Below, in pieces: positions 1 through 6,604 of a stretch of DNA of 7,537 nt. Below the pieces are notes generated by a model. It was given only the letters and a program-made list of their open reading frames with translations. It did not search any database and had not been told where the DNA came from. Each line of letters starts with the position of its first letter. The first letter of the stretch is position 1. This DNA comes from an uncultured Alphaproteobacteria bacterium (GTDB lineage Bacteria; Pseudomonadota; Alphaproteobacteria; Puniceispirillales; UBA1172). Location of the stretch: assembly GCA_913056245.1 (NCBI GenBank), contig CAJXME010000052.1, positions 1 through 7,537 of the forward strand, written 5' to 3'. The translations under genes were made by a program, and so were the position numbers.

Positions 1-524
1 TTCGTTGGTTTGCTTCGGCCAAAGATATTCCACCATGGCTTGGATTTGGATTGCACGTTCTCAGGCGCTTCCGCTTGGTCTTGACCTTTGATGATGGTCA
101 GCAATGCCGATTTGGCTTGATCGCGAAACTCATCATAGCGTTGGTTAAGATCATCGATCTGCGGCAATACATATTTATCGTGGATTTGCTTAACCATCCC
201 GCGCAATTGCAACCCTAGGAATTCATAACTAGGGCCATCGGGCACGGATAATTCCGCGGTGACGCGCACCAGCAATTCATGCACCGCCATGCGTTCGAGT
301 TTCAAATCCACCAGACGAGATATGGGTAATCCCGTGAGGCTTGCCGCTTCTTGCGCGTCCTTAAAACTGACCCAAGAATGATCGGGGTGAAACAGCGTGA
401 TCTGGTTGTTCAGATGATGGGGGATGGTGGAATTAAGGCCGGGATTCCAAGCATTAAATTCGGCGTTAAATTCCGAACTTGTATTTTGAGTTTTGGGCTG
501 ATCCATCGCTGTCTTTTTGGTCAT
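1..524 (-). CDS. Unrecognised protein, N-terminal 174 residues, open at the left window edge
   Basis: I read this frame by hand: from the ATG at 524 down to base 1 there is no stop, giving at least 174 residues beginning MTKKTAMDQPKTQN. A GAGG Shine-Dalgarno at 532-535 sits 7 bases before the ATG, which favours this start over a second Met at residue 7 (base 506). I do not recognise the family. Residues 1 to about 40 are polar, Asn-rich and probably disordered, with a tandem EFNA-EFNA. Residues 45-125 look folded and mostly helical (motifs HSWVSFKDAQEAASL and MAVHELLVRVTAELSVPDG). Residues 125-155 are charged and could form a coiled coil. A basic, Trp-containing stretch (KSKPWWNIFGRSKP) ends the visible part. 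No signal peptide or membrane helix is visible. It lies 52 bases past the tctA stop, beyond a terminator, so it is probably not a transporter component. The gene is well supported; its function is unknown. Confidence 0.8.
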   Translation of the reverse strand, partial: MTKKTAMDQPKTQNTSSEFNAEFNAWNPGLNSTIPHHLNNQITLFHPDHSWVSFKDAQEAASLTGLPISRLVDLKLERMAVHELLVRVTAELSVPDGPSYEFLGLQLRGMVKQIHDKYVLPQIDDLNQRYDEFRDQAKSALLTIIKGQDQAEAPENVQSKSKPWWNIFGRSKPT

Positions 525-538
525 GGGATCGCCTCAAG

Positions 539-569
539 AAAAAAGCCGGGGCATAACACCCCGGCTTTT
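539..569 (-). terminator. Rho-independent terminator after tctA
   Basis: An 11-bp perfect stem (AAAAGCCGGGG at 541-551 paired with CCCCGGCTTTT at 559-569) closes a 7-base loop (552-558). On the minus strand the stem runs into six T residues (bases 544 to 539), partly shared with the stem. It begins 8 bases past the tctA stop codon and so ends the tctCBA transcript. The hairpin is symmetric and is also followed by T-rich sequence on the plus strand, so it could work in both directions, though no plus-strand gene here needs it. Confidence 0.93.
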
Positions 570-576
570 GTTTGTT

Positions 577-2106
577 TTATGCTTCAGCAGGCTTGCCTTT
601 GATCTTGTCGTAAATGACTTTGAACAGAGGCAGGAGGATCAAGATGATCGCGATCACCGTGATCGGCCCTGCAATCGGACGGGTGAAGAAAATGCTGAAA
701 TCACCGTCTGACAGCAACAAGGACTGTCTGAGTTTCGGTTCAGCAATCGGCCCAAGGACGATCGCCAACACCGCAGGCGCCACAGGGTAGTCAAGGATGC
801 GCAAGAAGAACGCACCAACACCCACAAACACCATCAGCCACACATCGAACATGTCCATATAAGCGGCGTAAGTGCCGACCAAAGACAAGACGAAGATCAA
901 TGGCGCAAGAATGGTAAAGGGCATCCGCAACATCCACAGGAAGACCGGGATGAAAGCAAGGTTAACCAGAACCGCCACCAAGTTGGAGACATAGAATGAC
1001 CCAATCAACGGCCAGACGAAGTCAGGCTGATTGGTGAAGAGAAGCGGTCCAGGCTGAAGCCCCCAGATCACCATCCCCGCCAGCAAAACCGCCGTGGTGG
1101 GTGACCCCGGAATACCAAGCGTCATCATTGGAAGCATAGCGCCGGTCGAAGCAGAGTTATTCGCCGCTTCTGGTGCCGCCACCCCATCGATGGCGCCTTT
1201 GCCATATTCTTTAGGGTTCTTCGACAGCATTTTGGTCACGCCATAAGACATCAATGACCCCGGCGTTGCCCCCGCGGCGGGAAGAATCCCAACAAAGAAG
1301 CCAAGCAATGAGCCGATGAGCGTGCCACGCCACGCTTCTTGAAAGCGCTTCATGGCGTCAATCATGCTCGCCCAAGACACATCCACCTTAGACATAGAAC
1401 TGCCATAACGTGAGGTGTTGATCGTCCAGATCATCTCACCGATACCGTAAACACCAATCGCCAGCACCAAGAAGCGGATGCCATGGGAGAAACCGGTAAT
1501 ATCAAAGAAAATCAGACGTGGTTCACCAGAAATAATGTCAAAGCCTACCGTGGCCAAAACCAGACCAAAGCAAATCGAGAACAAGGTTTTCGGAATGTCA
1601 TCACCGCCAAGGCCAACAAAGGTCGCAAAGGCCAGCAGCATCAAGGCAAAGATTTCCGGGTTGCCGAAGGACAAAGCCACTGACGCCAGCAAAGGTGCGA
1701 AAGCCGTGAACAACACGTTTGATACCGTGCCGCCAATGAAAGAGGCTAACGCGGCTGCCACCAAGGCGACATGGGCCATGCCTTTCATCGCCAAAGGACG
1801 ACCATCAAAAGTTGTGGCCACCGCGGTTGATGCCCCGGGAATCCCAAGGGTAATGGACGAGATCGCCCCGCCATACATGGCGCCGTAATAAATCGCCGCC
1901 AAGAAAATCATCGGCGATGTTGCGCCGCCCGTGAAACTTTGAATGACAAAGGTAAAGGGCAAAAGAATTGCCACGCCGTTAACAGAGCCAAGCCCAGGCA
2001 TTGCGCCAACGAAAAGGCCAACAACAACACCGATGACCGCCAAGCCGAGATTGATAGGCTCTAGCGCGATCAGAATGCCGTTAAACAGAGAAAGTAGTAT
2101 TTCCAT
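577..2106 (-). CDS. tctA: Tripartite tricarboxylate transporter large membrane subunit TctA
   Basis: This 509-residue protein has the usual TctA length and is the main transmembrane, substrate-translocating subunit of a TctCBA secondary transporter in the inner membrane. Seen directly: many hydrophobic segments and the two-fold internal repeat typical of the family. The first half carries PGLGSVNGVAILLP (37-50) and YYGAMYGGAISSITLGIPG (73-91). The second half carries ILPAAGATPGS (274-284), PEAANNSASTGAMLP (312-326) and a second LGIPG (330-334). The start is supported by a perfect AGGAGG at 2117-2122, 10 bases upstream. It is the last gene of tctC-tctB-tctA, 29 bases after tctB, and is followed at once by a terminator. 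By family knowledge, transport is driven by an ion gradient and the binding protein delivers a carboxylate. Which carboxylate cannot be read from the sequence. No truncation or frameshift is apparent. Confidence 0.97.
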   Translation of the reverse strand: MEILLSLFNGILIALEPINLGLAVIGVVVGLFVGAMPGLGSVNGVAILLPFTFVIQSFTGGATSPMIFLAAIYYGAMYGGAISSITLGIPGASTAVATTFDGRPLAMKGMAHVALVAAALASFIGGTVSNVLFTAFAPLLASVALSFGNPEIFALMLLAFATFVGLGGDDIPKTLFSICFGLVLATVGFDIISGEPRLIFFDITGFSHGIRFLVLAIGVYGIGEMIWTINTSRYGSSMSKVDVSWASMIDAMKRFQEAWRGTLIGSLLGFFVGILPAAGATPGSLMSYGVTKMLSKNPKEYGKGAIDGVAAPEAANNSASTGAMLPMMTLGIPGSPTTAVLLAGMVIWGLQPGPLLFTNQPDFVWPLIGSFYVSNLVAVLVNLAFIPVFLWMLRMPFTILAPLIFVLSLVGTYAAYMDMFDVWLMVFVGVGAFFLRILDYPVAPAVLAIVLGPIAEPKLRQSLLLSDGDFSIFFTRPIAGPITVIAIILILLPLFKVIYDKIKGKPAEA

Positions 2107-2135
2107 TATTATTTTTCCTCCTACCGTTTCGCGCT

Positions 2136-2666
2136 CTAAAGGAACATGTCATAAAGCGGGATGAACAAAGGCTCTAAGTAACCCTTCGGCAGAACAATGC
2201 GCATGGCAATGTCAAAGAAGAAGAAACTGAAAACCACGAGACTTACGGACACAAGCGAGGTGATCCCCCATCCATGGCGCCCTAAAAAGCGCATGTAATA
2301 GATCATGAAGACCAGGATACCGCCGTAAAAGCCAATAATATGAATAAGGATCAAGAATCCGAGAAGCCCCATCCCGACAAAAAACAAGGTACGCTTGCCA
2401 TAACTGTCGAGGAAAGGCTCCTCAGAGACTGAAGGTGGGGATTTTTTACGGTACCAGTTGATACCAATCCACACACAGCTGACCAGCATAATCGCTGATA
2501 GCCAGAAGGGCCAGAACCCGCTTCCTGGGCCTTCGCCATCGATCATACCAATATTGGCAAACCGAGGCACATCAGGGTCCCAAGCGGGGGGTTCCCCGCT
2601 CTTCCACATAAGGTAGACGGAGAAGAACCCCAATAAAACCGCTGTTACAATTTCAGCACGACGCAT
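2136..2666 (-). CDS. tctB: Tripartite tricarboxylate transporter small membrane subunit TctB
   Basis: This 176-residue inner-membrane protein is the poorly conserved small subunit of the TctCBA transporter. It shows the family pattern: one N-terminal membrane helix (about 5-21), a periplasmic-type loop with the TctB-like GPGSGFWP motif (46-53), a second helix (about 52-72), a polar linker (73-91), then two or three closely packed C-terminal helices (about 93-127 and 135-157). Sequence alone would give a weak assignment, but its position between an unmistakable tctC and tctA makes it firm. A GGAGG at 2676-2680, 9 bases before the ATG, supports the start. The gene begins 30 bases after the tctC stop and ends 29 bases before tctA, so all three are one transcript. 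Confidence 0.95.
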   Translation of the reverse strand: MRRAEIVTAVLLGFFSVYLMWKSGEPPAWDPDVPRFANIGMIDGEGPGSGFWPFWLSAIMLVSCVWIGINWYRKKSPPSVSEEPFLDSYGKRTLFFVGMGLLGFLILIHIIGFYGGILVFMIYYMRFLGRHGWGITSLVSVSLVVFSFFFFDIAMRIVLPKGYLEPLFIPLYDMFL

Positions 2667-2696
2667 GTCAAAATTCCTCCCCGTCTATTTTATTGG

Positions 2697-3671
2697 TTAT
2701 TTAATGGCGCCAGAAGCACGCAAGATGCTTTCATGACGGTTACGCTGAGTGGTCCAGTAATCACGCAGAGCCTGACCAGCCATGAAATCACCCATCAAAG
2801 ACTTTGATGACTTGTATTTCTGCCAATCGGCTGAATTGTACACTTTGGTGAACAGGTCTGTGTAGTAAGCAAGCGCTTCATCAGACATGCCTGGTGCACC
2901 CACAACAGCGCGCTGCATGAAGTAGCTGAAATCCGCACCCTTTTCTTTCAGGGTTGGGACATCAGGGAACATTGGCAGACGCTCATCGGTAAAGGCCACC
3001 AATGGAACCATATCGCCGGACTCATAGAAACCAAGCGCTTCTGATGGGTTGTTCACAGAAGAGTTGACCTGCTTACCAGCAACGTCTTTAGCAACAGCGC
3101 CGCCGCCCTTGTATGGGATGTACTTGATATCCAAGCCATAGTTGTTGTTCAGGAAGTCGGTAATGATGTTGTCTTCTGAATTCTTACCGGTACCACCCAT
3201 GACCCACTTGTTGCCATCGGCTTTGGCTTTAGCCAAGAAGTCTTCAAATGTCTTCAGACCGCTGTCTTTGTGAACCCAAAGCAAGAAGGTATCTTCAGCC
3301 ATACGGCCAACAGGTGCGAATGACATGATATCAACATCGATACCAGGCTGACGCAGTGGCGTGGTGAAGAAAGAGTTCAAGGTCACCATGATGGTGTGAT
3401 CTGGATCGGCTGCTTTTTTCGCTGCGATCAGTGCTTCAGCACCTGAACCACCGGATTTGTTGGTTGGGACCAACGGACGGTTCGCCAGATTTTCCTTTTC
3501 CACGATGGATTGCATGAGACGCGCCATTTTATCGGCACCACCGCCCTTACCAGCCATGATGATGAAATCAACTGGTTTGGTTGGCTCCCAAGCGTTTGCC
3601 ACGCCAACAGTTGCCACTGTTGCCATCGCAAGCCCGGCTACACCAATAGCCATAGATTTGAACATATTCAT
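2697..3671 (-). CDS. tctC: Periplasmic carboxylate-binding protein TctC (Bug family)
   Basis: This is the extracytoplasmic solute receptor that captures a carboxylate and hands it to TctBA. From the chosen start it is 324 residues. Residues 1-27 form a Sec signal peptide (MNMFKSM, hydrophobic core, cleavage after VANA, mature start WEP) with no lipobox cysteine, so it is soluble in the periplasm. Family marks are AGKGGGAD (40-47), the equivalent of the Bug ligand loop PGGxxD; the NKSGGSGAEAL region (about 71-81); and IPYKGGGA (185-192). An upstream in-frame ATG at 3683 adds MEEY, but that ATG overlaps the GGAGG ribosome binding site (3677-3681), so I reject it. ATG 3671 (spacer 5) or ATG 3665 (spacer 11) is more likely. 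It is the first gene of the tctCBA unit, with a structured leader upstream. Bug proteins bind diverse dicarboxylates and related acids; the ligand here is unknown. Confidence 0.95.
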   Translation of the reverse strand: MNMFKSMAIGVAGLAMATVATVGVANAWEPTKPVDFIIMAGKGGGADKMARLMQSIVEKENLANRPLVPTNKSGGSGAEALIAAKKAADPDHTIMVTLNSFFTTPLRQPGIDVDIMSFAPVGRMAEDTFLLWVHKDSGLKTFEDFLAKAKADGNKWVMGGTGKNSEDNIITDFLNNNYGLDIKYIPYKGGGAVAKDVAGKQVNSSVNNPSEALGFYESGDMVPLVAFTDERLPMFPDVPTLKEKGADFSYFMQRAVVGAPGMSDEALAYYTDLFTKVYNSADWQKYKSSKSLMGDFMAGQALRDYWTTQRNRHESILRASGAIK

Positions 3672-3676
3672 ATATT

Positions 3677-3681
3677 CCTCC
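3677..3681 (-). promoter_or_regulatory. Ribosome binding site that decides the tctC start
   Basis: GGAGG on the minus strand. Its first G is the last base of the farthest upstream in-frame ATG (3683-3681), so that ATG cannot be served by this site and has no other Shine-Dalgarno of its own. The spacer is 5 bases to ATG 3671 and 11 bases to ATG 3665. In tctB and tctA the equivalent spacers are 9 and 10, so 3665 cannot be excluded. Either start gives a normal signal peptide. Confidence 0.8.
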
Positions 3682-3683
3682 AT

Positions 3684-3795
3684 TTAGTGCGGGGTTGCCC
3701 CCAGTTTTTTTAGTTTAGAGGGTTTTCCCCCCTTTATAAGATGCCATTCTTAACGATGGCTTAGTGAAAGTATCGATCGCCTTGTTAACCTTTTA
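3684..3795 (-). promoter_or_regulatory. usp-tctC intergenic leader with GC hairpins and a possible internal promoter
   Basis: This gap is long compared with the 11 to 30 bases between the other genes of the block, so tctCBA may have its own promoter. Read on the minus strand, it holds a GCCAT/ATGGC hairpin (3743-3760, 8-base loop), a TATAAA that could be a -10 box (3733-3738, without a convincing -35), a GGG/CCC element with an AAAA loop (around 3722-3729), a run of seven A residues (3704-3710), and a GGGG-GCAA-CCCC hairpin with a GNRA-type tetraloop (3691-3702) ten bases before the Shine-Dalgarno. No T-run follows any hairpin on the minus strand, so I see no terminator for usp here. Promoter placement is a guess; the hairpins are directly visible. 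Confidence 0.4.
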
Positions 3796-4650
3796 TCAGT
3801 TGACGAAGATGACCGGCATGCTCGCGTGGTCGACAACATGTTGAGTGACGCCACCCACCACACGCTCAAGGTTTTTATTCGAACTATATGCCCCTAAGAC
3901 CAGAATCTCGGCCCCGCTCTCAGCGGCTTTGGATAAAATTGAAGCCCCAACATCCCCTTTATCATTAGTCAAAACGATCTTTGCTTCAACCCCATGATCA
4001 GTCAAATAATCTTGTAATTCTTCAGGGGAAACTTTAATCGGCTCAGACGTATTGGTGATGATCGTGACGTCATCAGCCGCGCAGAGCAAAGGCATGGCTT
4101 GAACCACCGCACGCGAAGCGACGACGGACCCATCCCAAGCAATCGCAATATTCTTACCCAATTGCTTGGGCAATTTGCCTTTCGGCTCTGGACACATCAT
4201 CACGGGACGGCCAGTGCTGAACAATGCCGCTTGCAACGTGTTCGTGCCGATATTCCGATCACGGTCAGGCTTTGCGACAGCGGTCATATCAGAGATCAAA
4301 CCGTAATGCCTAATCACATCAATTTGACGGCCTTGTTCTTCGATGAAGGAGACGGTGACCTTTTTGCGATCATTCTTTTCCGCCATCTCCGCATCATTGG
4401 CTTTTGCTAAGGCGGTAATTTCGTCACGCAGGCCTTGTTCTTGAATGTTGAGAATCTCCGTTGATTGATCGATGATTTGTTTCTTCATTTCCGGAGAAAC
4501 AGCCACGCCATAAGGGATCAAATCCTCAGGGCGTGACCGACAATGGGTGACTTGCACATGCGCGTTAAACCCTCGTGCCAACGCCACCGCGTGAGCAAAA
4601 ACGTTATCACCTTTTCCATCACCTCTGACGGGCACAAGAATTTTACGCAT
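3796..4650 (-). CDS. Two-domain universal stress protein (UspA family)
   Basis: A 284-residue cytosolic protein made of two fused Usp folds. Domain 1 is about residues 1-155 (begins MRKILVPVRG, ends GRPVMMCPE). Domain 2 is about 166-284 (begins NIAIAWDGSVVASRAV, ends SMPVIFVN). The nucleotide-loop region of domain 2 is GAYSSNKNLERVVGG (253-267). It keeps the spacing of the G-x2-G-x9-G-[ST] ATP motif, but the second Gly is Ser256 and the final Ser/Thr is Gly267. ATP binding is therefore uncertain, though related two-domain Usps also vary here. The start is supported by GGGGAG at 4657-4662, 6 bases upstream, which overlaps the fhs stop codon by one base, so translation is probably coupled to fhs. 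Usp proteins beside tripartite transporters can regulate them (TeaD with the ectoine TRAP transporter TeaABC is the known case). A similar role for TctCBA is inference. Confidence 0.93.
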   Translation of the reverse strand: MRKILVPVRGDGKGDNVFAHAVALARGFNAHVQVTHCRSRPEDLIPYGVAVSPEMKKQIIDQSTEILNIQEQGLRDEITALAKANDAEMAEKNDRKKVTVSFIEEQGRQIDVIRHYGLISDMTAVAKPDRDRNIGTNTLQAALFSTGRPVMMCPEPKGKLPKQLGKNIAIAWDGSVVASRAVVQAMPLLCAADDVTIITNTSEPIKVSPEELQDYLTDHGVEAKIVLTNDKGDVGASILSKAAESGAEILVLGAYSSNKNLERVVGGVTQHVVDHASMPVIFVN

Positions 4651-4661
4651 CGGTTACTCCC

Positions 4662-6338
4662 CTAGAACAAGCCTTCGATTTGGCCTGCTTCATTGAGCAT
4701 AATACTCTCCGATGCAGGTACAGAAGGAAGCCCTGGCATTGTCATGATCTCTCCGCAGATGACAACGACAAACCCAGCACCCGCGCTTAGACGAATCTCG
4801 CGTACGGGCACGGAGTGACCCAAGGGGGCACCACGGCGGTTTGGATCGGTTGTAAAGCTATATTGTGTTTTTGCCATGCAGACGGGGAGGTTGCCATATC
4901 CGGCCTCTTCCCATTCTTTCAGCTGGTTGCGGATTTTGGCGTCGGCAAGAACTTCGTCTGCGCGGTAAATGCGCTTTGCAACTGTCTCGATCTTCTCAAA
5001 GAGGGAGACGTCATCGTCGTAAAGCGGCGCGAAATTTGCCATATCCGCATCTGCAATCTCTGCAACGCGGGTTGCGAGCTCAACCGTCCCTTCCGAGCCT
5101 TTTTCCCAATGCTGGCACAAGATGGCCTCGGAGCCGTGCGCTTCAACAAAGTCCTTGACCGCTTGCACTTCTGCATCCGTGTCGGTGACAAAGTGGTTAA
5201 TCGCAACGACCACAGGCACGCCAAAGCTTTTGACGTTTTCGATGTGGCGACCGAGATTTGGGCACCCTGCTTTCACGGCCTCTACATTTTCTGCGCCAAG
5301 GTCTGCTTTTGCGACACCACCGTTCATTTTCATGGCACGCACAGTGGCAACGACGACGACAACCGAGGGCGCAAGGCCCGCTTTGCGGCATTTGATGTTC
5401 ATAAATTTTTCAGCACCAAGGTCTGCGCCAAAGCCTGCCTCTGTAACAACATAATCTGCGATTTTCAGAGCGGTTGTTGTGGCCATGACCGAATTACACC
5501 CATGTGCGATATTGGCAAAAGGTCCACCATGAACAAAAGCAGGGTTATTTTCCAGCGTTTGAACGAGATTGGGCTGCATAGCATCTTTGAGCAAGACGGT
5601 CATTGCGCCGTCAGCTTTGACATCCCGACAATAGACTGCCGATTTATCACGACGGTATCCAATGATGATATCGCCAAGCCTTTTTTGAAGATCCTCGAGA
5701 GAGGTGGCAAGGCATAGGATTGCCATAACTTCTGAGGCGACGGTAATATCAAAACCTGTTTGACGCGGATAGCCATTGGGCACGCCACCAAGGCTTGTAA
5801 CTATATCACGTAGGGCGCGATCGTTCATATCCATGACCCGACGCCACGTGACGCGGCGCTGATCGATCTCAAGCTTGTTTCCCCAATAGATATGGTTGTC
5901 GATCATGGCTGAGAGGAGATTATGCGCTGAGGTGATCGCATGAAAATCGCCTGTGAAATGAAGGTTCATATCTTCCATGGGAACAACTTGGGCATAGCCG
6001 CCTCCTGCCGCGCCGCCCTTCATACCAAAGCACGGGCCGAGTGAGGCTTCGCGGATACAAATCGCTGCGCGCTTGCCTATGCGGTTTAGACCGTCTCCTA
6101 AGCCAACCGTTGTTGTTGTCTTGCCTTCCCCCGCAGGTGTCGGGTTTATGGCAGTTACAAGAATGAGCTTGCCGTCATCATTGCCCTGTACCGAATTTAT
6201 GAAGTCTTGACTGACTTTTGCTTTGTCATGGCCGTAAGGCAGCAAATGTTCTGTTGGAATATCCAATTTTGCACCAATCTCTTGAATTGGCTTTTTATTG
6301 GCTTCACGCGCAATCTCGATGTCTGATTTGTAACCCAT
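4662..6338 (-). CDS. fhs: Formate-tetrahydrofolate ligase (10-formyl-THF synthetase)
   Basis: This cytosolic enzyme joins formate to tetrahydrofolate using ATP, giving 10-formyl-THF, ADP and phosphate. It feeds purine synthesis, formyl-Met and the folate C1 pool, or runs in reverse to release formate. The 558 residues match the family's usual 555-560. Seen directly: the P-loop PTPAGEGKT (66-74), the formyl-phosphate region [20 protein letters not shown] (95-114), then [20 protein letters not shown] (117-136), and the conserved ending [13 protein letters not shown] followed by a terminal GLF. The start [11 protein letters not shown] is typical. AAGGG at 6348-6352, 9 bases upstream, is a fair ribosome binding site. 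A gap of about 265 bases with inverted repeats separates it from the gene upstream, and usp follows 11 bases later. The usual partners folD or fchA are not in the window. All the motifs checked are intact, so I expect an active enzyme. Confidence 0.98.
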   Translation of the reverse strand: MGYKSDIEIAREANKKPIQEIGAKLDIPTEHLLPYGHDKAKVSQDFINSVQGNDDGKLILVTAINPTPAGEGKTTTTVGLGDGLNRIGKRAAICIREASLGPCFGMKGGAAGGGYAQVVPMEDMNLHFTGDFHAITSAHNLLSAMIDNHIYWGNKLEIDQRRVTWRRVMDMNDRALRDIVTSLGGVPNGYPRQTGFDITVASEVMAILCLATSLEDLQKRLGDIIIGYRRDKSAVYCRDVKADGAMTVLLKDAMQPNLVQTLENNPAFVHGGPFANIAHGCNSVMATTTALKIADYVVTEAGFGADLGAEKFMNIKCRKAGLAPSVVVVVATVRAMKMNGGVAKADLGAENVEAVKAGCPNLGRHIENVKSFGVPVVVAINHFVTDTDAEVQAVKDFVEAHGSEAILCQHWEKGSEGTVELATRVAEIADADMANFAPLYDDDVSLFEKIETVAKRIYRADEVLADAKIRNQLKEWEEAGYGNLPVCMAKTQYSFTTDPNRRGAPLGHSVPVREIRLSAGAGFVVVICGEIMTMPGLPSVPASESIMLNEAGQIEGLF

Positions 6339-6604
6339 TGCAAATTTCCCTTAAGCAGCGGCTGATCGTTTGGTTGCGTATACGGGAGTATACCTGCACA
6401 GCGCTTTGCGATTGCGACATTTCCGTCGTCTCTTGCGGCGCAGCACGGGTTAGAGGTTTCGCATTGGAAACCTTCGCTGCAAAAGGAAATCGGCGATTTG
6501 ATTGCAGTGTGGGGAAGTTTGCACAACATTCGTACCGTCCTGACAGCAGCGGCCTTTCTCTCTTGTGCTTTTGCTGTCATGTAAGCCGACTGGCGAGCTG
6601 TCCG
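6339..6604 (-). other. Non-coding fhs upstream region with several inverted repeats
   Basis: I see no credible gene in these 266 bases. The frames that cross it lack a Shine-Dalgarno, run into fhs or the flavoprotein out of frame, and have no family look. Read towards fhs it holds: a hairpin at 6507-6477 (arms CTGCAA/TTGCAG around an inner AAATC/GATTT stem with a 3-base loop); a hairpin at 6473-6454 (arms AGGTTTC/GAAACCT, 6-base loop); a small hairpin at 6428-6415 (CGAC/GTCG); and a GTATAC inverted repeat at 6393-6378. A GCAGC/GCTGC pairing (6480-6476 with 6444-6440) would enclose the second hairpin and exclude the first. No terminator with a T-run follows the flavoprotein gene. The region could be an RNA leader, an operator region, or only spacer. 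It matches no riboswitch I can recall. Confidence 0.4.
6378..6393 (-). promoter_or_regulatory. GTATAC inverted repeat with a possible fhs -10 box
   Basis: Two copies of the self-complementary hexamer GTATAC flank a 4-base spacer, centred about 47 bases before the fhs ATG. On the minus strand the upstream copy reads into TATACT (6392-6387), one base from the consensus TATAAT. A start site near 6380 would give a leader of roughly 40 bases. The best -35-like sequences upstream (TCGCAA or GCAATC near 6407-6417) are poor. A repressor or activator dimer could bind the repeat and cover the -10 box. The repeat is seen directly; the promoter and operator roles are inferred. Confidence 0.35.

Noticed and set aside
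351..602. Plus-strand frame opposite the left-edge gene and the terminator
   Set aside because: It would translate through the terminator hairpin and lies antisense to a minus-strand frame with a good ribosome binding site.
1478..1888. Plus-strand frames opposite tctA (136 and 66 codons)
   Set aside because: Both lie inside tctA, which has continuous family motifs. The antisense products are low-complexity and Lys/Ala-rich.
3743..3760. GCCAT/ATGGC hairpin as a terminator after usp
   Set aside because: The stem is only 5 bp with an 8-base loop and no T-run follows on the minus strand.
3796..4650. Possible loss of function in the Usp protein because its ATP motif is imperfect
   Set aside because: The frame is intact, both domains are complete, and two-domain Usp relatives commonly vary at these positions, so this is not evidence of a pseudogene.
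4815..5717. A 300-codon plus-strand frame lying opposite fhs
   Set aside because: It lies entirely within fhs, is rich in Cys, His and Phe as expected from an antisense frame, has no family motif and no credible ribosome binding site.
6197..6580. A 127-codon minus-strand frame starting in the gap before fhs and running into it out of frame
   Set aside because: It has no Shine-Dalgarno, overlaps the well-supported 5' end of fhs by about 140 bases, and its composition past the overlap is that of a shifted frame of fhs.
6339..6604. 6S RNA (ssrS) or a THF riboswitch before the C1 gene fhs
   Set aside because: ssrS is often near folate C1 genes and THF riboswitches can precede fhs, but I could not find the long 6S rod pairing or the conserved cores I remember. 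An Rfam search would settle it.
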